From Rhodobiaceae bacterium (GTDB taxonomy: Bacteria; Pseudomonadota; Alphaproteobacteria; Parvibaculales; Parvibaculaceae): a DNA stretch of 64,000 nucleotides. The translations under genes and the position numbers were made by a program. Below the pieces are notes generated by a model. It ran no database searches. It saw only the letters and a program-made list of their open reading frames with translations, and was not told where the DNA came from. The first letter of the stretch is position 1. The number at the start of each line of letters is the position of its first letter. This document shows, one piece after another, positions 36,051 to 45,612 of the stretch. Location of the stretch: contig JAAWWE010000015.1 of assembly GCA_021404525.1 (NCBI GenBank), positions 1-64,000 on the forward strand, in the 5' to 3' direction.

Positions 36051-37049
36051 ATGTCAGAACCTAAGTTTGATGTTGCCGGTATTGGCAATGCAATTGTTGA
36101 TGTCATTTCTGAAGGGACTGACGAATTTCTTACTGCCAATAAGGTCGAAAAAGGCGCGATGACCTTGATCGACGAGGACCGCGCAACGGAACTCTATGGT
36201 GTCATGGGTTCTGCTATCGAAGTCTCCGGCGGTTCGTGCGGCAATACGATTGCAGGCCTCGCAGCGCTTGGCGGCACCGCTGCCTATATCGGGAAGGTGC
36301 GCGATGATCAGCTGGGTCAGGTTTTCACCCATGACATCCGGGCGCTCGGTGTCGATTTTACCACCGCGCCCGCTACTGACGGGCCGGCAACAGCCCGCTG
36401 TCTCATCGTGGTAACGCCGGACGCACAGCGCAGCATGAGTACCTATCTCGGCGCCGCCGGTGGTCTGACACCAGACGATGTACCAGAAGACCTGATCAAG
36501 GCCTCTGCGATCACGTATATGGAGGGCTATCTCTGGGATCCGCCAGGCGCAAAGGAAGCCTTCCTCAAAGCTGCTGGCATTGCGCACAGCGCGGGGCGTC
36601 TTGTGTCTCTCACCCTGTCAGACAGTTTTTGCGTTGACCGGTTCCGCACAGAGTTCCGGGAGCTTGCCAAAGACGAAGTGGATATTCTCTTCGCCAATGA
36701 AGATGAAATCATGTCGCTCTATGAAGTCGACACGTTTGATGCGGCACTTCAGTCTGTTCGCAAAGACTGCAAATTTGCCGCCCTTACCCGCTCTGAAGCA
36801 GGTTCCGTCATTGTCGCCGATGGTGAGGTGCACGTGGTGGATGCTGAGCCTGTGTCCCAGGTGCTCGACACAACCGGTGCAGGCGACCTTTATGCGGCGG
36901 GCTTCCTCTTTGGTCTGTCAAAAGGCGCCGACCCTGTGACCTGTGGGCGTCTCGGCTCCATCGCTGCGGCAGAAGCCATCAGCCATTATGGCGCGCGGCC
37001 ACAGGCAGATCTCAAAGCCCTCGTCAAAGACAAGGGCCTCGCGGTTTAA
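36051..37049 (+). CDS. PfkB-family sugar/adenosine kinase
   Basis: 332 residues of the ribokinase fold: N-terminal DVAGIGNAIVDV, the GGSCGNTIAGLAALGG substrate loop, and the C-terminal catalytic signature LDTTGAGDLYAAGFLFGL with the general-base Asp. In alphaproteobacteria this orthologue is commonly annotated as adenosine kinase; substrate cannot be fixed by eye. Monocistronic, convergent with coaA across a palindromic repeat element. Confidence 0.88.
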   Translation: MSEPKFDVAGIGNAIVDVISEGTDEFLTANKVEKGAMTLIDEDRATELYGVMGSAIEVSGGSCGNTIAGLAALGGTAAYIGKVRDDQLGQVFTHDIRALGVDFTTAPATDGPATARCLIVVTPDAQRSMSTYLGAAGGLTPDDVPEDLIKASAITYMEGYLWDPPGAKEAFLKAAGIAHSAGRLVSLTLSDSFCVDRFRTEFRELAKDEVDILFANEDEIMSLYEVDTFDAALQSVRKDCKFAALTRSEAGSVIVADGEVHVVDAEPVSQVLDTTGAGDLYAAGFLFGLSKGADPVTCGRLGSIAAAEAISHYGARPQADLKALVKDKGLAV

Positions 37050-37072
37050 GGGCTAGCGTCTCTTTTTCAGCT

Positions 37073-37170
37073 GTCATCCCGGACGCCAACTTGTTGGCGA
37101 GCCGGGATCCATTGAGCGTTTCCGCGCCACGCAATCTCTATATATACCCCGGTTCAAGCCCCGGGGTGAC
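37073..37170. repeat. Palindromic repeat element with GTCA(T/C)CCCGG ends
   Basis: 98-bp element bounded by GTCATCCCGG on the left and CCCCGGGGTGAC on the right, i.e. terminal inverted repeats. Inside are a nested hairpin (ATCCCGG...CCGGGAT, enclosing CGCCAA-CTTG-TTGGCG) and a second one (ACCCCGG-TTCAAG-CCCCGGGGT). Such extragenic palindromic units are common in alphaproteobacterial genomes. It lies between two convergent stop codons and could act as a bidirectional terminator. Confidence 0.7.
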
Positions 37171-37215
37171 GCATATGGAAAAACTGGGCCGGTACACACT
37201 ACTCGGCGCGAACGT

Positions 37216-38217
37216 CTAAAGCTTGCGGAGATAGACGTCTCTGATTGCGTGATCGGTTCCCTTGCGCAGAACCAGGTCGGCGCGTTCGCGCGTCGGCAAT
37301 ATATTCTTGTGTAGGTTTGCCAGATTGATTGACGTCCAGATGGAGGTCGCAACCTCGACCGCTTCCTCATCCGACAGGTTTGAGAACCGGTGGAAATAGG
37401 CATCCGGGTCTTGAAAGGATGTTGCGCGCAGACCCAAGAAGCGATCGACATACCAGTCACGGACGATGTGTTCGTCCGCATCAAGATAAATCGAGAAGTC
37501 GAAAAAGTCTGAGACGAAAGGCTGCGGGTCTTCCCCTTCTGCAGGCTTCCAGCTCTGCAACACGTTCAGCCCTTCAACGATCAGAACATCTGGCTGGTCG
37601 ACGGTGATGGTCTCGCCCACAATGTCATAGTGGAAGTGAGAATAGACCGGCGCCACAACCTGGCGCTCGCCCGCCTTAATGTCGGACAGGAAGGAGATCA
37701 GGCGCTTCACGTCAAAGCTTTCGGGAAAGCCCTTGCGCTGCATCAGATCGCGTTCTTCAAGTTCCGCGTTCGGATAGAGAAATCCATCCGTGGTGATGAG
37801 ATCGACCTTTGGATGGTTTGGCCAGCGCTGCAGAAGCTCATGCAGGATACGCGCGGTGGTGCTCTTACCAACAGCAACCGAGCCCGCCACACCAATGATG
37901 AAGGGTGTCTTGGCCTGTTTGGTGCCCAAAAATTCTGACGTGGCGCCGTGGAGTTCCTGTGTTGCCCCAACATAGAGGTTCAACAAGCGTGACAGTGGCA
38001 GGTAGATTTCGCGAACTTCTTCCAGGGAGACATTCTCCCCCCATCCACGCAGTGTCTGCAGTTCGTCTTCTGACAAGGTCAGAGGTGTGTCGGCGCGAAG
38101 CTTGCCCCATTCAGCAGATGTGAAGTGACGAAAAGGAGAAATTGACCTAGCCGTCGGCGAAGCCGACTTCCTGGTCTCACGCATGCTCACATTTTTTTCC
38201 GACTTCACTGTCGACAT
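37216..38217 (-). CDS. coaA: Pantothenate kinase (type I)
   Basis: First step of coenzyme A synthesis. 333 residues with [20 protein letters not shown], Walker [18 protein letters not shown], the [18 protein letters not shown] loop and [19 protein letters not shown]. It follows hisE by 57 bp on the same strand, the usual his-coaA order in this class. The N-terminal ~25 residues are family-variable and the exact start is open. Confidence 0.96.
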   Translation of the reverse strand: MSTVKSEKNVSMRETRKSASPTARSISPFRHFTSAEWGKLRADTPLTLSEDELQTLRGWGENVSLEEVREIYLPLSRLLNLYVGATQELHGATSEFLGTKQAKTPFIIGVAGSVAVGKSTTARILHELLQRWPNHPKVDLITTDGFLYPNAELEERDLMQRKGFPESFDVKRLISFLSDIKAGERQVVAPVYSHFHYDIVGETITVDQPDVLIVEGLNVLQSWKPAEGEDPQPFVSDFFDFSIYLDADEHIVRDWYVDRFLGLRATSFQDPDAYFHRFSNLSDEEAVEVATSIWTSINLANLHKNILPTRERADLVLRKGTDHAIRDVYLRKL

Positions 38218-38274
38218 AGAACTTTTCCCTGACGGTTTGCTAACCGGGCCCTGGCCGCTTTTTGGTTCTTCTTC

Positions 38275-38613
38275 TTACTGTTCTTTTCGACTGGCTTTTT
38301 CTGCGTGACCAGAGGTTCCCTCGCGGCGCGCGAGCTCTGCATAAACCTCAGCAGGGTCAATGTCGAGGGCTGCCATCAGGACGAGCCAATGGTAAATCAG
38401 ATCTGCAGATTCACTTACGACTGATTTTTTGTCGGAAGTGCTGCTTTCCATCGCAGCAATGACGGTCTCGACCGCTTCTTCGCCTAATTTTTGGGCGCAT
38501 TTGCTCACGCCTTTTGAAAAAAGAGACGCAGTATAGGACTTTTGCGGATCATCTCCCTTGCGATCGGAGATGACCGAAAAGAGGGCCTCGAGCTGGTGTA
38601 TATCGGTGGCCAT
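38275..38613 (-). CDS. hisE: Phosphoribosyl-ATP diphosphatase
   Basis: Second step of histidine synthesis. 112 residues of the MazG-like fold with SYTASLFSKGVSKCAQKLGEE and the metal-binding EEAVETVIAA and ESADLIYHWLVLM. ATG 38613 is chosen because GGGAGG stands before it and upstream residues do not fit the family. Normally adjacent to hisF; here two unrelated genes separate them. Confidence 0.95.
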   Translation of the reverse strand: MATDIHQLEALFSVISDRKGDDPQKSYTASLFSKGVSKCAQKLGEEAVETVIAAMESSTSDKKSVVSESADLIYHWLVLMAALDIDPAEVYAELARREGTSGHAEKASRKEQ

Positions 38614-38796
38614 GTTGTGGCCTCCCTGACTACGATGGGCGTATGCACGGCACTGAGCGAATATTGCATACAGACGAGCCACCGGTCGCATTCCTGGCTC
38701 CGGGGGCGCGCTTTCGTATCAGATTTGTGTACAAGACGCCAGCACTCAGACAGGCGCAGAAAAGCAACGTTTTTTGAAGGTTAACGGCGGCGTTGG

Positions 38797-39861
38797 CTAG
38801 AGGCGGGTGACAATTCGCTCATCATCCAGCGCACCCTGCTTTGTTCCTTGCAAAAGGGTACCAGAGGTAATGGCGCCTCGCAGATCGGTGCCCCGCAAAT
38901 CTGCTCCTTCGAGCATTGCATCGACGAGAATGGCTTCTTTCATGTCTGCGCCGACCAGGAAGGTTTCCCGTAGGTCTGTCTCGACCATGACGGCACGCGT
39001 AAAGTCTGCACCCGGAAGAAAATGACCGGCGAGGTTGAAACGCGTGAGATCAGTTTCAGAGAAGTCTGCACGCTTGCCTTGCAGCTTGTCGCTCTCAATC
39101 CAGAGTTTATGTTGGACAAGAATCTCAGCGAGTATGTCGCCTTGGGGTGGCCGTCCTGCGCGGCGCGACCGCATAAGGTTCGCTGAGCCTTCCGTTGCCT
39201 CATCAATGGCCGTTCTGGTCAGGTTGGCATCCAGCAGGTTGGCGCCCTGCATCTCTACTGAGGATAGGTTTGCGCCGTCGAAGGAACTGTCCCGTAGATC
39301 GGCTCCCGTTAGATTGACTCGATCGAGGCGAGCCCCCTGAAAGTCAGCGCCGGTGAGCTTGCAGGTGTCCATATCCGCTTTCAGCAAAGCGGCGTCTTTG
39401 AAGGAACAAGAGGGGTCGAACAGAATGCGGCCTTCCTCTCCCTGCACTTCGCCCCGACGCATGTCCGCGCCTTTTAAATTTGTGTTTGTCAGAATTGCAG
39501 CTTCGAACTTCGCCCCCCTCAGGTCTGCCCGTGCCAGGTTTGCGTTGGTCAGGTCCGTTCGATTAAGCAACGCGCCAAACAGGTTGGCGCGCGCGAGGTT
39601 GGCGTCTCTGAGAATGGTATCGGTGAAGTCGCACGCCGGGAGGTCAGCGTCTGACAGGTTGATGCCGGCGAGATCAAGTCCGCCCAGATCGCATGCCTTC
39701 AAAACGATACGCCTGCCGCCCTTCATACCCCGCAGGTAGCGTTCGTGATATTGAGCAAGGCGGGCTACGGCTGCCGCGCTTAGGCGGCGTCCAGAAATTT
39801 CCGCAGCTTGCGTACCTGTTCCCAACGTGCGCCGCGCAGGCACGGTTTTCACAGCAGACAT
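38797..39861 (-). CDS. Pentapeptide-repeat protein
   Basis: 354 residues, most of it (from ~60 to the end) made of A(D/N)LXX pentapeptide repeats forming a right-handed beta helix, in two blocks separated by a non-repeat linker (~225-265, with EILVQHKLWIESDKL). No membrane segment or signal. Function cannot be assigned: gyrase-mimicking members exist, but most repeats of this size are scaffolds. Located between the CYTH-CHAD gene and hisE on the same strand, splitting the his cluster. Confidence 0.88.
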   Translation of the reverse strand: MSAVKTVPARRTLGTGTQAAEISGRRLSAAAVARLAQYHERYLRGMKGGRRIVLKACDLGGLDLAGINLSDADLPACDFTDTILRDANLARANLFGALLNRTDLTNANLARADLRGAKFEAAILTNTNLKGADMRRGEVQGEEGRILFDPSCSFKDAALLKADMDTCKLTGADFQGARLDRVNLTGADLRDSSFDGANLSSVEMQGANLLDANLTRTAIDEATEGSANLMRSRRAGRPPQGDILAEILVQHKLWIESDKLQGKRADFSETDLTRFNLAGHFLPGADFTRAVMVETDLRETFLVGADMKEAILVDAMLEGADLRGTDLRGAITSGTLLQGTKQGALDDERIVTRL

Positions 39862-39991
39862 GTCATTCCCTTACGGTCGAACGGTGTCGTCATTGATCGC
39901 TGACTTTAAGACTAAATGTCTTCAAGCCACGCAAAGGAAAAGGGTGCGTTTTGAGTTCTATTCAAATCAAAGGTCGATAAAGTTTTATCGA

Positions 39992-41548
39992 TTACGTGCG
40001 CCAGAATGGCGCTGCGGCGCGGAACGCGCCCCAGGCATCCGCCGCATCTTGCCAATGCGTTTCAGCCTGTGCGCCATGCCAACCCAGGACACGCCCCCCA
40101 CCCGTCGCGATGGCGAGCTGATTGGGCGTGTCAGCCGATTTATCAATCAGGCTACGAACGATTTCTTCTGCAACCGCCAGGTCGTTGAGGCTGCCGAAAA
40201 CATCCTGGAGGGCGCTCAACCTTTTGATCTGTTTGGAAACAGGTTTCTTTGGATAGAGGGACGCGAAAAATCCAACCGCATATTTTAGGCTTTTCAGGCG
40301 TTTGCGAAGCTCGTGGCGTTCGGTGAGGCTGAGGCTGTCAATATGATCGCCCAATGACTTTGCCTTTTTCAGTCGTTTGGTCAGAGCTCTTTCCGCAAAT
40401 TTTCGGGCGGGCATGGCGAGCATCATGGCCATAGACGGGTCCTGCTCAGCCCGCTTGAGCCAACTTTTTTCTTCAATGTGCAAAGCGAGAGAAAGACAGG
40501 TGCGGGTGAACTCAATGGACGACACTGCGCGCAAACCTTCGTCCCAAGCGGTGATCTGCTCGAGGGTGGCTGCACGGTCGAGCACTTTGATACTCTCTTC
40601 ACCGCTTTCTTTGAGTGGGGCGACGAGTTCGCCGCGAAACACGTCATAGTCTCGGGCAACGCCCAACAGCCCCGCGAGCCTGCGTGCTTTGGCATTCACT
40701 TCCTGCATCATGGCCTTGTCGAGGACGGGGGCAAATACGGCCAAGGCTGCCCGCAGGCGCCGGAGTCCGACCCGCATCTGATGCAGCGCTTCCTCATCGG
40801 CGGTTTCCACCAGAGCCGGTTCATTCGACACAATGTGTGCAAGACAGTGGCGCAGGACCTGATCTAGCGCCTGCTCAACAGTCGCTTTCTTTGGAAGGTG
40901 AACAAATTCGCCTTTGACCGATTTGGGGCCAAGAGCGTTTGCCAGCGCGTAACCGCGCTCCCCTTTTGTGCGCACGCCAATTCGCACCGGCACCGTTTCG
41001 GTGAGCTGCAGCGCGAGGCGATAGAGGGAGGCGGGATCCCCCTTTTTGAGTTCTAGTTCGAGCTCGCTCACCCGGGTTTCGCGGCGTCCTGCACGAATGA
41101 AGCCTCGGTCGAGCGCAAGCTCAATGGAATCACCGGCATCGGTTTTGAGCATGCCGATGGTCCGGTCCACGTCGGTCACAAAAAGCGGCTCGACGCTGTT
41201 TCCATTCAGGAGTGTCTGAAGGCTTTTTTTCAGATCCGGCGGCAGGCGGTTGAAGTCTGGGGTGGTGCGGGTTTTTGGGATACGGCTTTCAAATTCCGCC
41301 CGCCCTGCGGCCAGGCTACCAAAGGCTTTTTTGCCTTTGAGGGTCTGAATGAGACGGCCGTCTTCGTCCCGCAAACGAAGCACAACGCCTTTTTGGCGAA
41401 GCGCATTGGCGGGACTGTCGAAATAGGTGGCTTTGAGCTTTTTGGTGCCTTTGGAGGCAAAATCAGCATCAGCAAAGGGCTCACAGCCCGGCAGTTGTGC
41501 CAGGGCCTTTTCATCCAGCGTGAGTTTGAGCTCTATCTCCTGGCCCAC
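39992..41548 (-). CDS. CYTH-CHAD protein (triphosphatase / polyphosphate-binding)
   Basis: About 518 residues from a GTG at 41548 (AGGGTGCAGG before it), which starts the protein exactly at the CYTH motif: VGQEIELKLTL with the E-x-E-x-K signature. A TTG at 41614 would add 22 residues. CYTH domain ~1-195 (inorganic triphosphatase fold), CHAD domain ~215-495 with conserved His (CLAHIVSNEPAL, ALHQMRVGLRRLRAAL, RHELRKRLKSLKYAVGFF) that bind polyphosphate. In known cases such proteins hydrolyse triphosphate or associate with polyphosphate granules. It follows hisF closely on the same strand. Confidence 0.92.
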   Translation of the reverse strand: MGQEIELKLTLDEKALAQLPGCEPFADADFASKGTKKLKATYFDSPANALRQKGVVLRLRDEDGRLIQTLKGKKAFGSLAAGRAEFESRIPKTRTTPDFNRLPPDLKKSLQTLLNGNSVEPLFVTDVDRTIGMLKTDAGDSIELALDRGFIRAGRRETRVSELELELKKGDPASLYRLALQLTETVPVRIGVRTKGERGYALANALGPKSVKGEFVHLPKKATVEQALDQVLRHCLAHIVSNEPALVETADEEALHQMRVGLRRLRAALAVFAPVLDKAMMQEVNAKARRLAGLLGVARDYDVFRGELVAPLKESGEESIKVLDRAATLEQITAWDEGLRAVSSIEFTRTCLSLALHIEEKSWLKRAEQDPSMAMMLAMPARKFAERALTKRLKKAKSLGDHIDSLSLTERHELRKRLKSLKYAVGFFASLYPKKPVSKQIKRLSALQDVFGSLNDLAVAEEIVRSLIDKSADTPNQLAIATGGGRVLGWHGAQAETHWQDAADAWGAFRAAAPFWRT

Positions 41549-41686
41549 TGGCCTGCACCCTGCCGCGTTTTGTCCAGCGCTGTCCGGAGTTCTGTCGCCT
41601 TGGTTCAGCTCCAAAAGTATTCACCGGATAGGACCCCGTGTAAATCGCTGAATCGCCGCAGCCCATCGGTTGAAGGTCAGAAATGG

Positions 41687-42457
41687 CTAGAGACGAACTG
41701 GTATCTCTTTGGCAGCCATATGGGCCTTGGCTTCGCCAATGGTGTAGGTGCCAAAATGGAAAATGGAGGCCGCCAGAACCGCACTGGCATGGCCCTCCGT
41801 CACGCCTTCGGCCAGGTGATCGAGCGTTCCAACCCCGCCACTTGCGATGACGGGGACACTCACAGCGTCAGCAATGGTGCGGGTGAGTTCTGTATCAAAG
41901 CCTTCCTTGGTGCCGTCCCGGTCCATGGACGTGAGCAGGATCTCCCCTGCCCCGAGGGCCACCATTTTTTTGGCGTATTCCACCGCGTCAAGGCCTGTCT
42001 CTTTTCGTCCGCCATGGGTGAAAACCTCCCAGCGCGGTGTTTGCCCAGGCTCGGAGACCCGTTTGGCGTCAACAGCCACCACAATGCATTGGGACCCGAA
42101 CTTCTCAGCAGCTTCACGCACAAAATCCGGGTTGTGGACGGCTGCTGTCATGATCGAGACCTTGTCGGCGCCAGCGAGCAGCAATTGGCGAACATCCTCA
42201 ATGGTGCGGACACCGCCACCGACGGTGAGCGGCATGAAGCACTCTTCAGCTGTGTGACGCACCACATCAAACAGGATGGAACGATCTTCATGGGACGCTG
42301 TGATGTCGAGAAAGCAGAGCTCATCGGCACCGGCGGCATCATAGGCCCGAGCGGCCTCTACGGGATCGCCCGCGTCGACCAGATCAACAAAGTTCACCCC
42401 CTTCACCACGCGGCCATCTTTCACATCAAGACAGGGGATCACTCGGGCCTTGAGCAT
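41687..42457 (-). CDS. hisF: Imidazole glycerol phosphate synthase, cyclase subunit
   Basis: Makes IGP and AICAR with HisH. 256-residue (beta/alpha)8 barrel; N-terminal catalytic Asp in [33 protein letters not shown], the second Asp in [12 protein letters not shown], and [17 protein letters not shown]. Its start overlaps the hisA stop by 1 nt (TGATG). Last gene of the hisB-DUF2628-hisH-hisA-hisF run. Confidence 0.98.
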   Translation of the reverse strand: MLKARVIPCLDVKDGRVVKGVNFVDLVDAGDPVEAARAYDAAGADELCFLDITASHEDRSILFDVVRHTAEECFMPLTVGGGVRTIEDVRQLLLAGADKVSIMTAAVHNPDFVREAAEKFGSQCIVVAVDAKRVSEPGQTPRWEVFTHGGRKETGLDAVEYAKKMVALGAGEILLTSMDRDGTKEGFDTELTRTIADAVSVPVIASGGVGTLDHLAEGVTEGHASAVLAASIFHFGTYTIGEAKAHMAAKEIPVRL

Positions 42458-43209
42458 CAGACTGCTCCTTTGAGAAGCGCAATCGCTTCTGCTGGATCAA
42501 GACGGCCATCGTAGAGCGCGCGGCCGGAAATGGCGCCTTCAAGCCCTGCGCAATCCGCAGCGATCAAGGCCTTGATGTCATCGATGGTGGACAGGCCACC
42601 ACTTGCAATCACCGGTATTGAAATCGCCTCTGCAAGAGAGACAGTTGAGTCCAAGTTCAAACCTTCCAACACGCCGTCGCGATCAATGTCGGTATAGATA
42701 ATGGCGGCCACACCTGCATCTTCAAACTGTTTGGCCATTTCTAGAACCGTGAGGTCTGAGACTTCGGCCCAGCCTTCCACGGCCACCTTGCCGCCCTTGG
42801 CATCCAGCCCCACGGCAATCTGGCCGGGAAAGCGTTTGCAGGCCTCGCGCACAAGGTCCGGGTCCTTTACGGCTGCGGTGCCAATGATCACGCGGGCGAT
42901 CCCTTTGGTGAGCCACATCTCAATGGTGGCGAGATCGCGAATGCCGCCGCCGAGCTGCGCTGGAATTGTGATTTCTTTCAGGATGGCGTCGACCGCGCTG
43001 GCATTGACCGGTTTGCCCTCAAAGGCCCCGTTCAAATCCACCAGATGGAGATAGTCAAAGCCTGCATCCTGAAAGGCGCGGGCCTGCGCTGCCGGATTGT
43101 CATTGAAGACGGTTGCTTCTTCCATGAGCCCGCGGACCAGACGCACGCATTCGCCGTCTTTTAAGTCGATCGCAGGAAACAGAGTCAAAGGGGTCTTGGA
43201 GGAACACAT
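42457..43209 (-). CDS. hisA: ProFAR isomerase
   Basis: Amadori isomerase of histidine synthesis. 250 residues with [20 protein letters not shown], the ProFAR-binding [30 protein letters not shown] and [16 protein letters not shown]. Start at ATG 43209, 5 bp after the hisH stop; a second ATG at 43227 would overlap hisH by 13 bp, neither has a strong Shine-Dalgarno. Confidence 0.97.
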   Translation of the reverse strand: MCSSKTPLTLFPAIDLKDGECVRLVRGLMEEATVFNDNPAAQARAFQDAGFDYLHLVDLNGAFEGKPVNASAVDAILKEITIPAQLGGGIRDLATIEMWLTKGIARVIIGTAAVKDPDLVREACKRFPGQIAVGLDAKGGKVAVEGWAEVSDLTVLEMAKQFEDAGVAAIIYTDIDRDGVLEGLNLDSTVSLAEAISIPVIASGGLSTIDDIKALIAADCAGLEGAISGRALYDGRLDPAEAIALLKGAV

Positions 43210-43214
43210 GATGC

Positions 43215-43853
43215 TTAGGGTTTCCATTGGAGAAAGTTTCGGATGAGAGCGAGGCCCAGTGCCTGGCTCTTTTCCGGGTGGAACTGGGTGCCCACCATAT
43301 TATCGCGGGCAACAGCGGCGGTAACCGGGCCACCATAATCGGTGCGCGCGATCACATCGCCCTCATCTGCTGGCTGCAAATGATAGGAGTGCACAAAATA
43401 GGCATGGCTAACCGGCAGGTCCGCAAGCACAGGGTGCGGCTTTGTGATCTCTAGCTCATTCCAGCCCATGTGGGGGATTTTGAGGCTGGTGTCGCTGGGC
43501 TTCATTTCAACCACGTCACCGGCAATCCAGCTGAGACCTTTATGTTCCCCGTGCTCCAGACCGCGTGTCGCCATCAATTGCATGCCGACACAGATGCCCA
43601 GAAACGGTCGCGCTTGTTTATGAACGGCTTCTTCCAGCGCTTCGGCAAGACCGGGCACGGCATCAAGCCCCCGCCTGCAGTCCCCAAAAGCACCCACGCC
43701 CGGCAAGACAATACGGTCGGCGGCGCGAACCACGTTGGCGTCCCCGCTCACCTCTATTTCCATAGAGAGCCCGAGTTCATGGGCGGAGCGCTCAAACGCT
43801 TTTTCAGCGGAGCGAAGGTTGCCGGAGCCATAATCGATAATGACTGTTTTCAT
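43215..43853 (-). CDS. hisH: Imidazole glycerol phosphate synthase, glutaminase subunit
   Basis: 212-residue class I amidotransferase supplying ammonia to HisF. Signature [17 protein letters not shown], oxyanion loop [14 protein letters not shown], nucleophile Cys in [12 protein letters not shown] and the His-Glu pair in [14 protein letters not shown]. Followed by hisA within 5 bp. Confidence 0.97.
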   Translation of the reverse strand: MKTVIIDYGSGNLRSAEKAFERSAHELGLSMEIEVSGDANVVRAADRIVLPGVGAFGDCRRGLDAVPGLAEALEEAVHKQARPFLGICVGMQLMATRGLEHGEHKGLSWIAGDVVEMKPSDTSLKIPHMGWNELEITKPHPVLADLPVSHAYFVHSYHLQPADEGDVIARTDYGGPVTAAVARDNMVGTQFHPEKSQALGLALIRNFLQWKP

Positions 43854-43899
43854 GAGGTTGGCTTCATGGAGTGGGACTCTAGTTTCTTAACTCAAAGAC

Positions 43900-44487
43900 T
43901 TAGTTGAGTGATGGGGGTTTCGGAAAGAGACCAAGGACTTCTTCCGCAGGCGCAGCCGGCTGAGGCTGTTCCTCCGTCTGCGCAGACTGCTTCGGCCAGA
44001 CAGGGGCTTTTGGTTTGGTATAGGCCGTCGCCTGCCCGGCTCCGACAGTCCCCAGATCCGAGCCACTTCTGTCCAGGACAGCACTGGTGACCGGATGATC
44101 AGAACCCTGAGGTAGAGCATGACTCCAGTTCGCAAAAAAGCGGGCTTCGGCTTCTTCTTCATCACTCCCATGAGTAATGGCAATCGTCTGATAGCCTTTG
44201 CGGGCAAGCGCCAGACGGCGCAGGTCATTTGCCTCCAGAGCGGCGATCAGCTGCAGTCCAAAACCTAAGAGGACGGTCACGTTTTCCTGGAAGCCGACCG
44301 CGGCGCCTGCCAGGGCGATCAGGATCGACAGGCCAAAATAGGCGGCCCCCTCCCACCACATGCGGTGATAGAGAAACCAGATCAACGGAGACACAATCGC
44401 CCAGCGGGCCATGCCTTCCTTTACAAGACGCACATGGTCCTCCGCTCGCGGGAGCGAAGCATTGGCATGAACCGTAAAGGTGCGCAT
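43900..44487 (-). CDS. DUF2628 membrane protein
   Basis: 195 residues. The start (FTVHANASLPRAEDHVRLVKEGMARWAI) and three hydrophobic segments within ~28-85 match the DUF2628 family, found between hisB and hisH in many alphaproteobacteria. The C-terminal ~75 residues are soluble, Pro/Gln/Ala-rich. Function unknown; location suggests only cotranscription with the his genes. Confidence 0.8.
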   Translation of the reverse strand: MRTFTVHANASLPRAEDHVRLVKEGMARWAIVSPLIWFLYHRMWWEGAAYFGLSILIALAGAAVGFQENVTVLLGFGLQLIAALEANDLRRLALARKGYQTIAITHGSDEEEAEARFFANWSHALPQGSDHPVTSAVLDRSGSDLGTVGAGQATAYTKPKAPVWPKQSAQTEEQPQPAAPAEEVLGLFPKPPSLN

Positions 44488-44619
44488 CGATAGCGTCCGT
44501 TGACTAGGTTGGTTGGCGTTTGGCCGACAGTAAGGCGGCCCGGTCAGGAACCTTCCTTCATGTGGGGTTCTTTAGGACAAGCACCAGAAAAAAGCCAGCA
44601 GCTTGGCCGCACCAAAAGC

Positions 44620-45240
44620 CTAGCTTCCAATAACGCCTTTGGTAGACGGCACCACGTCAGCCGTGCGCGGGTCGATTTCCACCGCCGCACGGAGCGCCCG
44701 GGCAAGCGCCTTAAAGCAGCTCTCCACAATATGGTGGGTGTTCTCCCCATAGAGGTTTTCCATATGGAGCGTGATGCCGGCGGCCTGTGCAAAGGCCTGG
44801 AACCATTCTTTGAAGAGTTCCGTGTCCATTTCGCCAAGTTTTGGCCGTGGAAGCTCCACCCGCCAAATAAGATAGGGCCGTCCGGAGACATCGATGGCGC
44901 AGCGGGTCAGCGTCTCATCCATGGGGATCAGCGCGTTGGAATAGCGTTTGATGCCTTTGAAATCACCCAATGCCTGGCGGACCGCCTCACCGACGACGAT
45001 GCCGCTGTCTTCGGTGGTGTGGTGCATATCAATATGCAGATCGCCGTCGACCCGAACTTTTAGGTCGATCAGAGAGTGTCGGGACAACTGTTCCAGCATG
45101 TGGTCGAGAAAGCCAATGCCGGTATCAATGTCGTAGATGCCATTGCCATCCAGATCGAGCGAGACAAAGACTTCTGTTTCTTTGGTCTTGCGCTCAACGG
45201 TGGCGACGCGGCCCGAACTATCCAGGGGCTCAACAGACAT
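44620..45240 (-). CDS. hisB: Imidazoleglycerol-phosphate dehydratase
   Basis: Dehydrates IGP to imidazole-acetol phosphate. 206 residues, monofunctional. Metal-binding motifs [14 protein letters not shown] and [17 protein letters not shown] in the first half, and the repeat [17 protein letters not shown] in the second. First gene of the his run. Upstream lies a 372-bp region rich in TTAA and GANTC sites that should hold its promoter. Confidence 0.97.
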   Translation of the reverse strand: MSVEPLDSSGRVATVERKTKETEVFVSLDLDGNGIYDIDTGIGFLDHMLEQLSRHSLIDLKVRVDGDLHIDMHHTTEDSGIVVGEAVRQALGDFKGIKRYSNALIPMDETLTRCAIDVSGRPYLIWRVELPRPKLGEMDTELFKEWFQAFAQAAGITLHMENLYGENTHHIVESCFKALARALRAAVEIDPRTADVVPSTKGVIGS

Positions 45241-45612
45241 TTGGTCTTCCTCAATTCGTAGGGCGGGCTCAGTTCAACAGACAGAACCGGCGCAATCGCG
45301 GGCGTTCTAACAGGTTCCGCAGGTGCCTGCCAGCCGCGTCTGGCACTTCATCTGATCAAACAGTAGAAAGCCTATGCTTAACAAGGGCTTAACGCGCGTT
45401 AACCGGTTTTCGTCTCAAAAGCCCGGTAAGGCCGTTAACCCTGCCCATCTGTTAATGTGACATGTCAGGGATGTTGTCCAAGTCACTATAGTTAACCAAT
45501 TGTGAATCCAGCGCTGAGATCAAAATTCGCTATGGACTCATATACTTATGCCGTCTTTTTGAGATATAGGCGTTAAGGATTGAATCTTTTGGTCATACAC
45601 GTTCTGGGCAGA
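45241..45612. other. Gene-free region upstream of hisB, rich in CtrA- and CcrM-type sites
   Basis: No reading frame of note. It holds seven TTAA tetramers between 45378 and 45576 and three GANTC sites (45504, 45535, 45582), apart from the hisB promoter that must be here. See the CtrA entry for the best-fitting pair. Confidence 0.6.
45378..45402. promoter_or_regulatory. Candidate CtrA-binding site with an extra half-site
   Basis: TTAA-CAAGGGC-TTAA(C) at 45378-45392 fits the CtrA consensus TTAA-N7-TTAA exactly, and a third TTAA follows 6 bp on (45399-45402). Other TTAAC half-sites stand at 45435 and 45492. About 140 bp upstream of hisB. Binding is inferred from the pattern only. Confidence 0.5.

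Noticed and set aside
37150..37166. GGTTCAAGCCCC resembling a tRNA T-arm
   Set aside because: No acceptor, anticodon or D-arm around it; it is part of the palindromic repeat element.
38797..39861. Pentapeptide protein as a Qnr/MfpA-type quinolone-resistance protein
   Set aside because: Size, the internal non-repeat linker and lack of other features do not support a Qnr assignment by eye.
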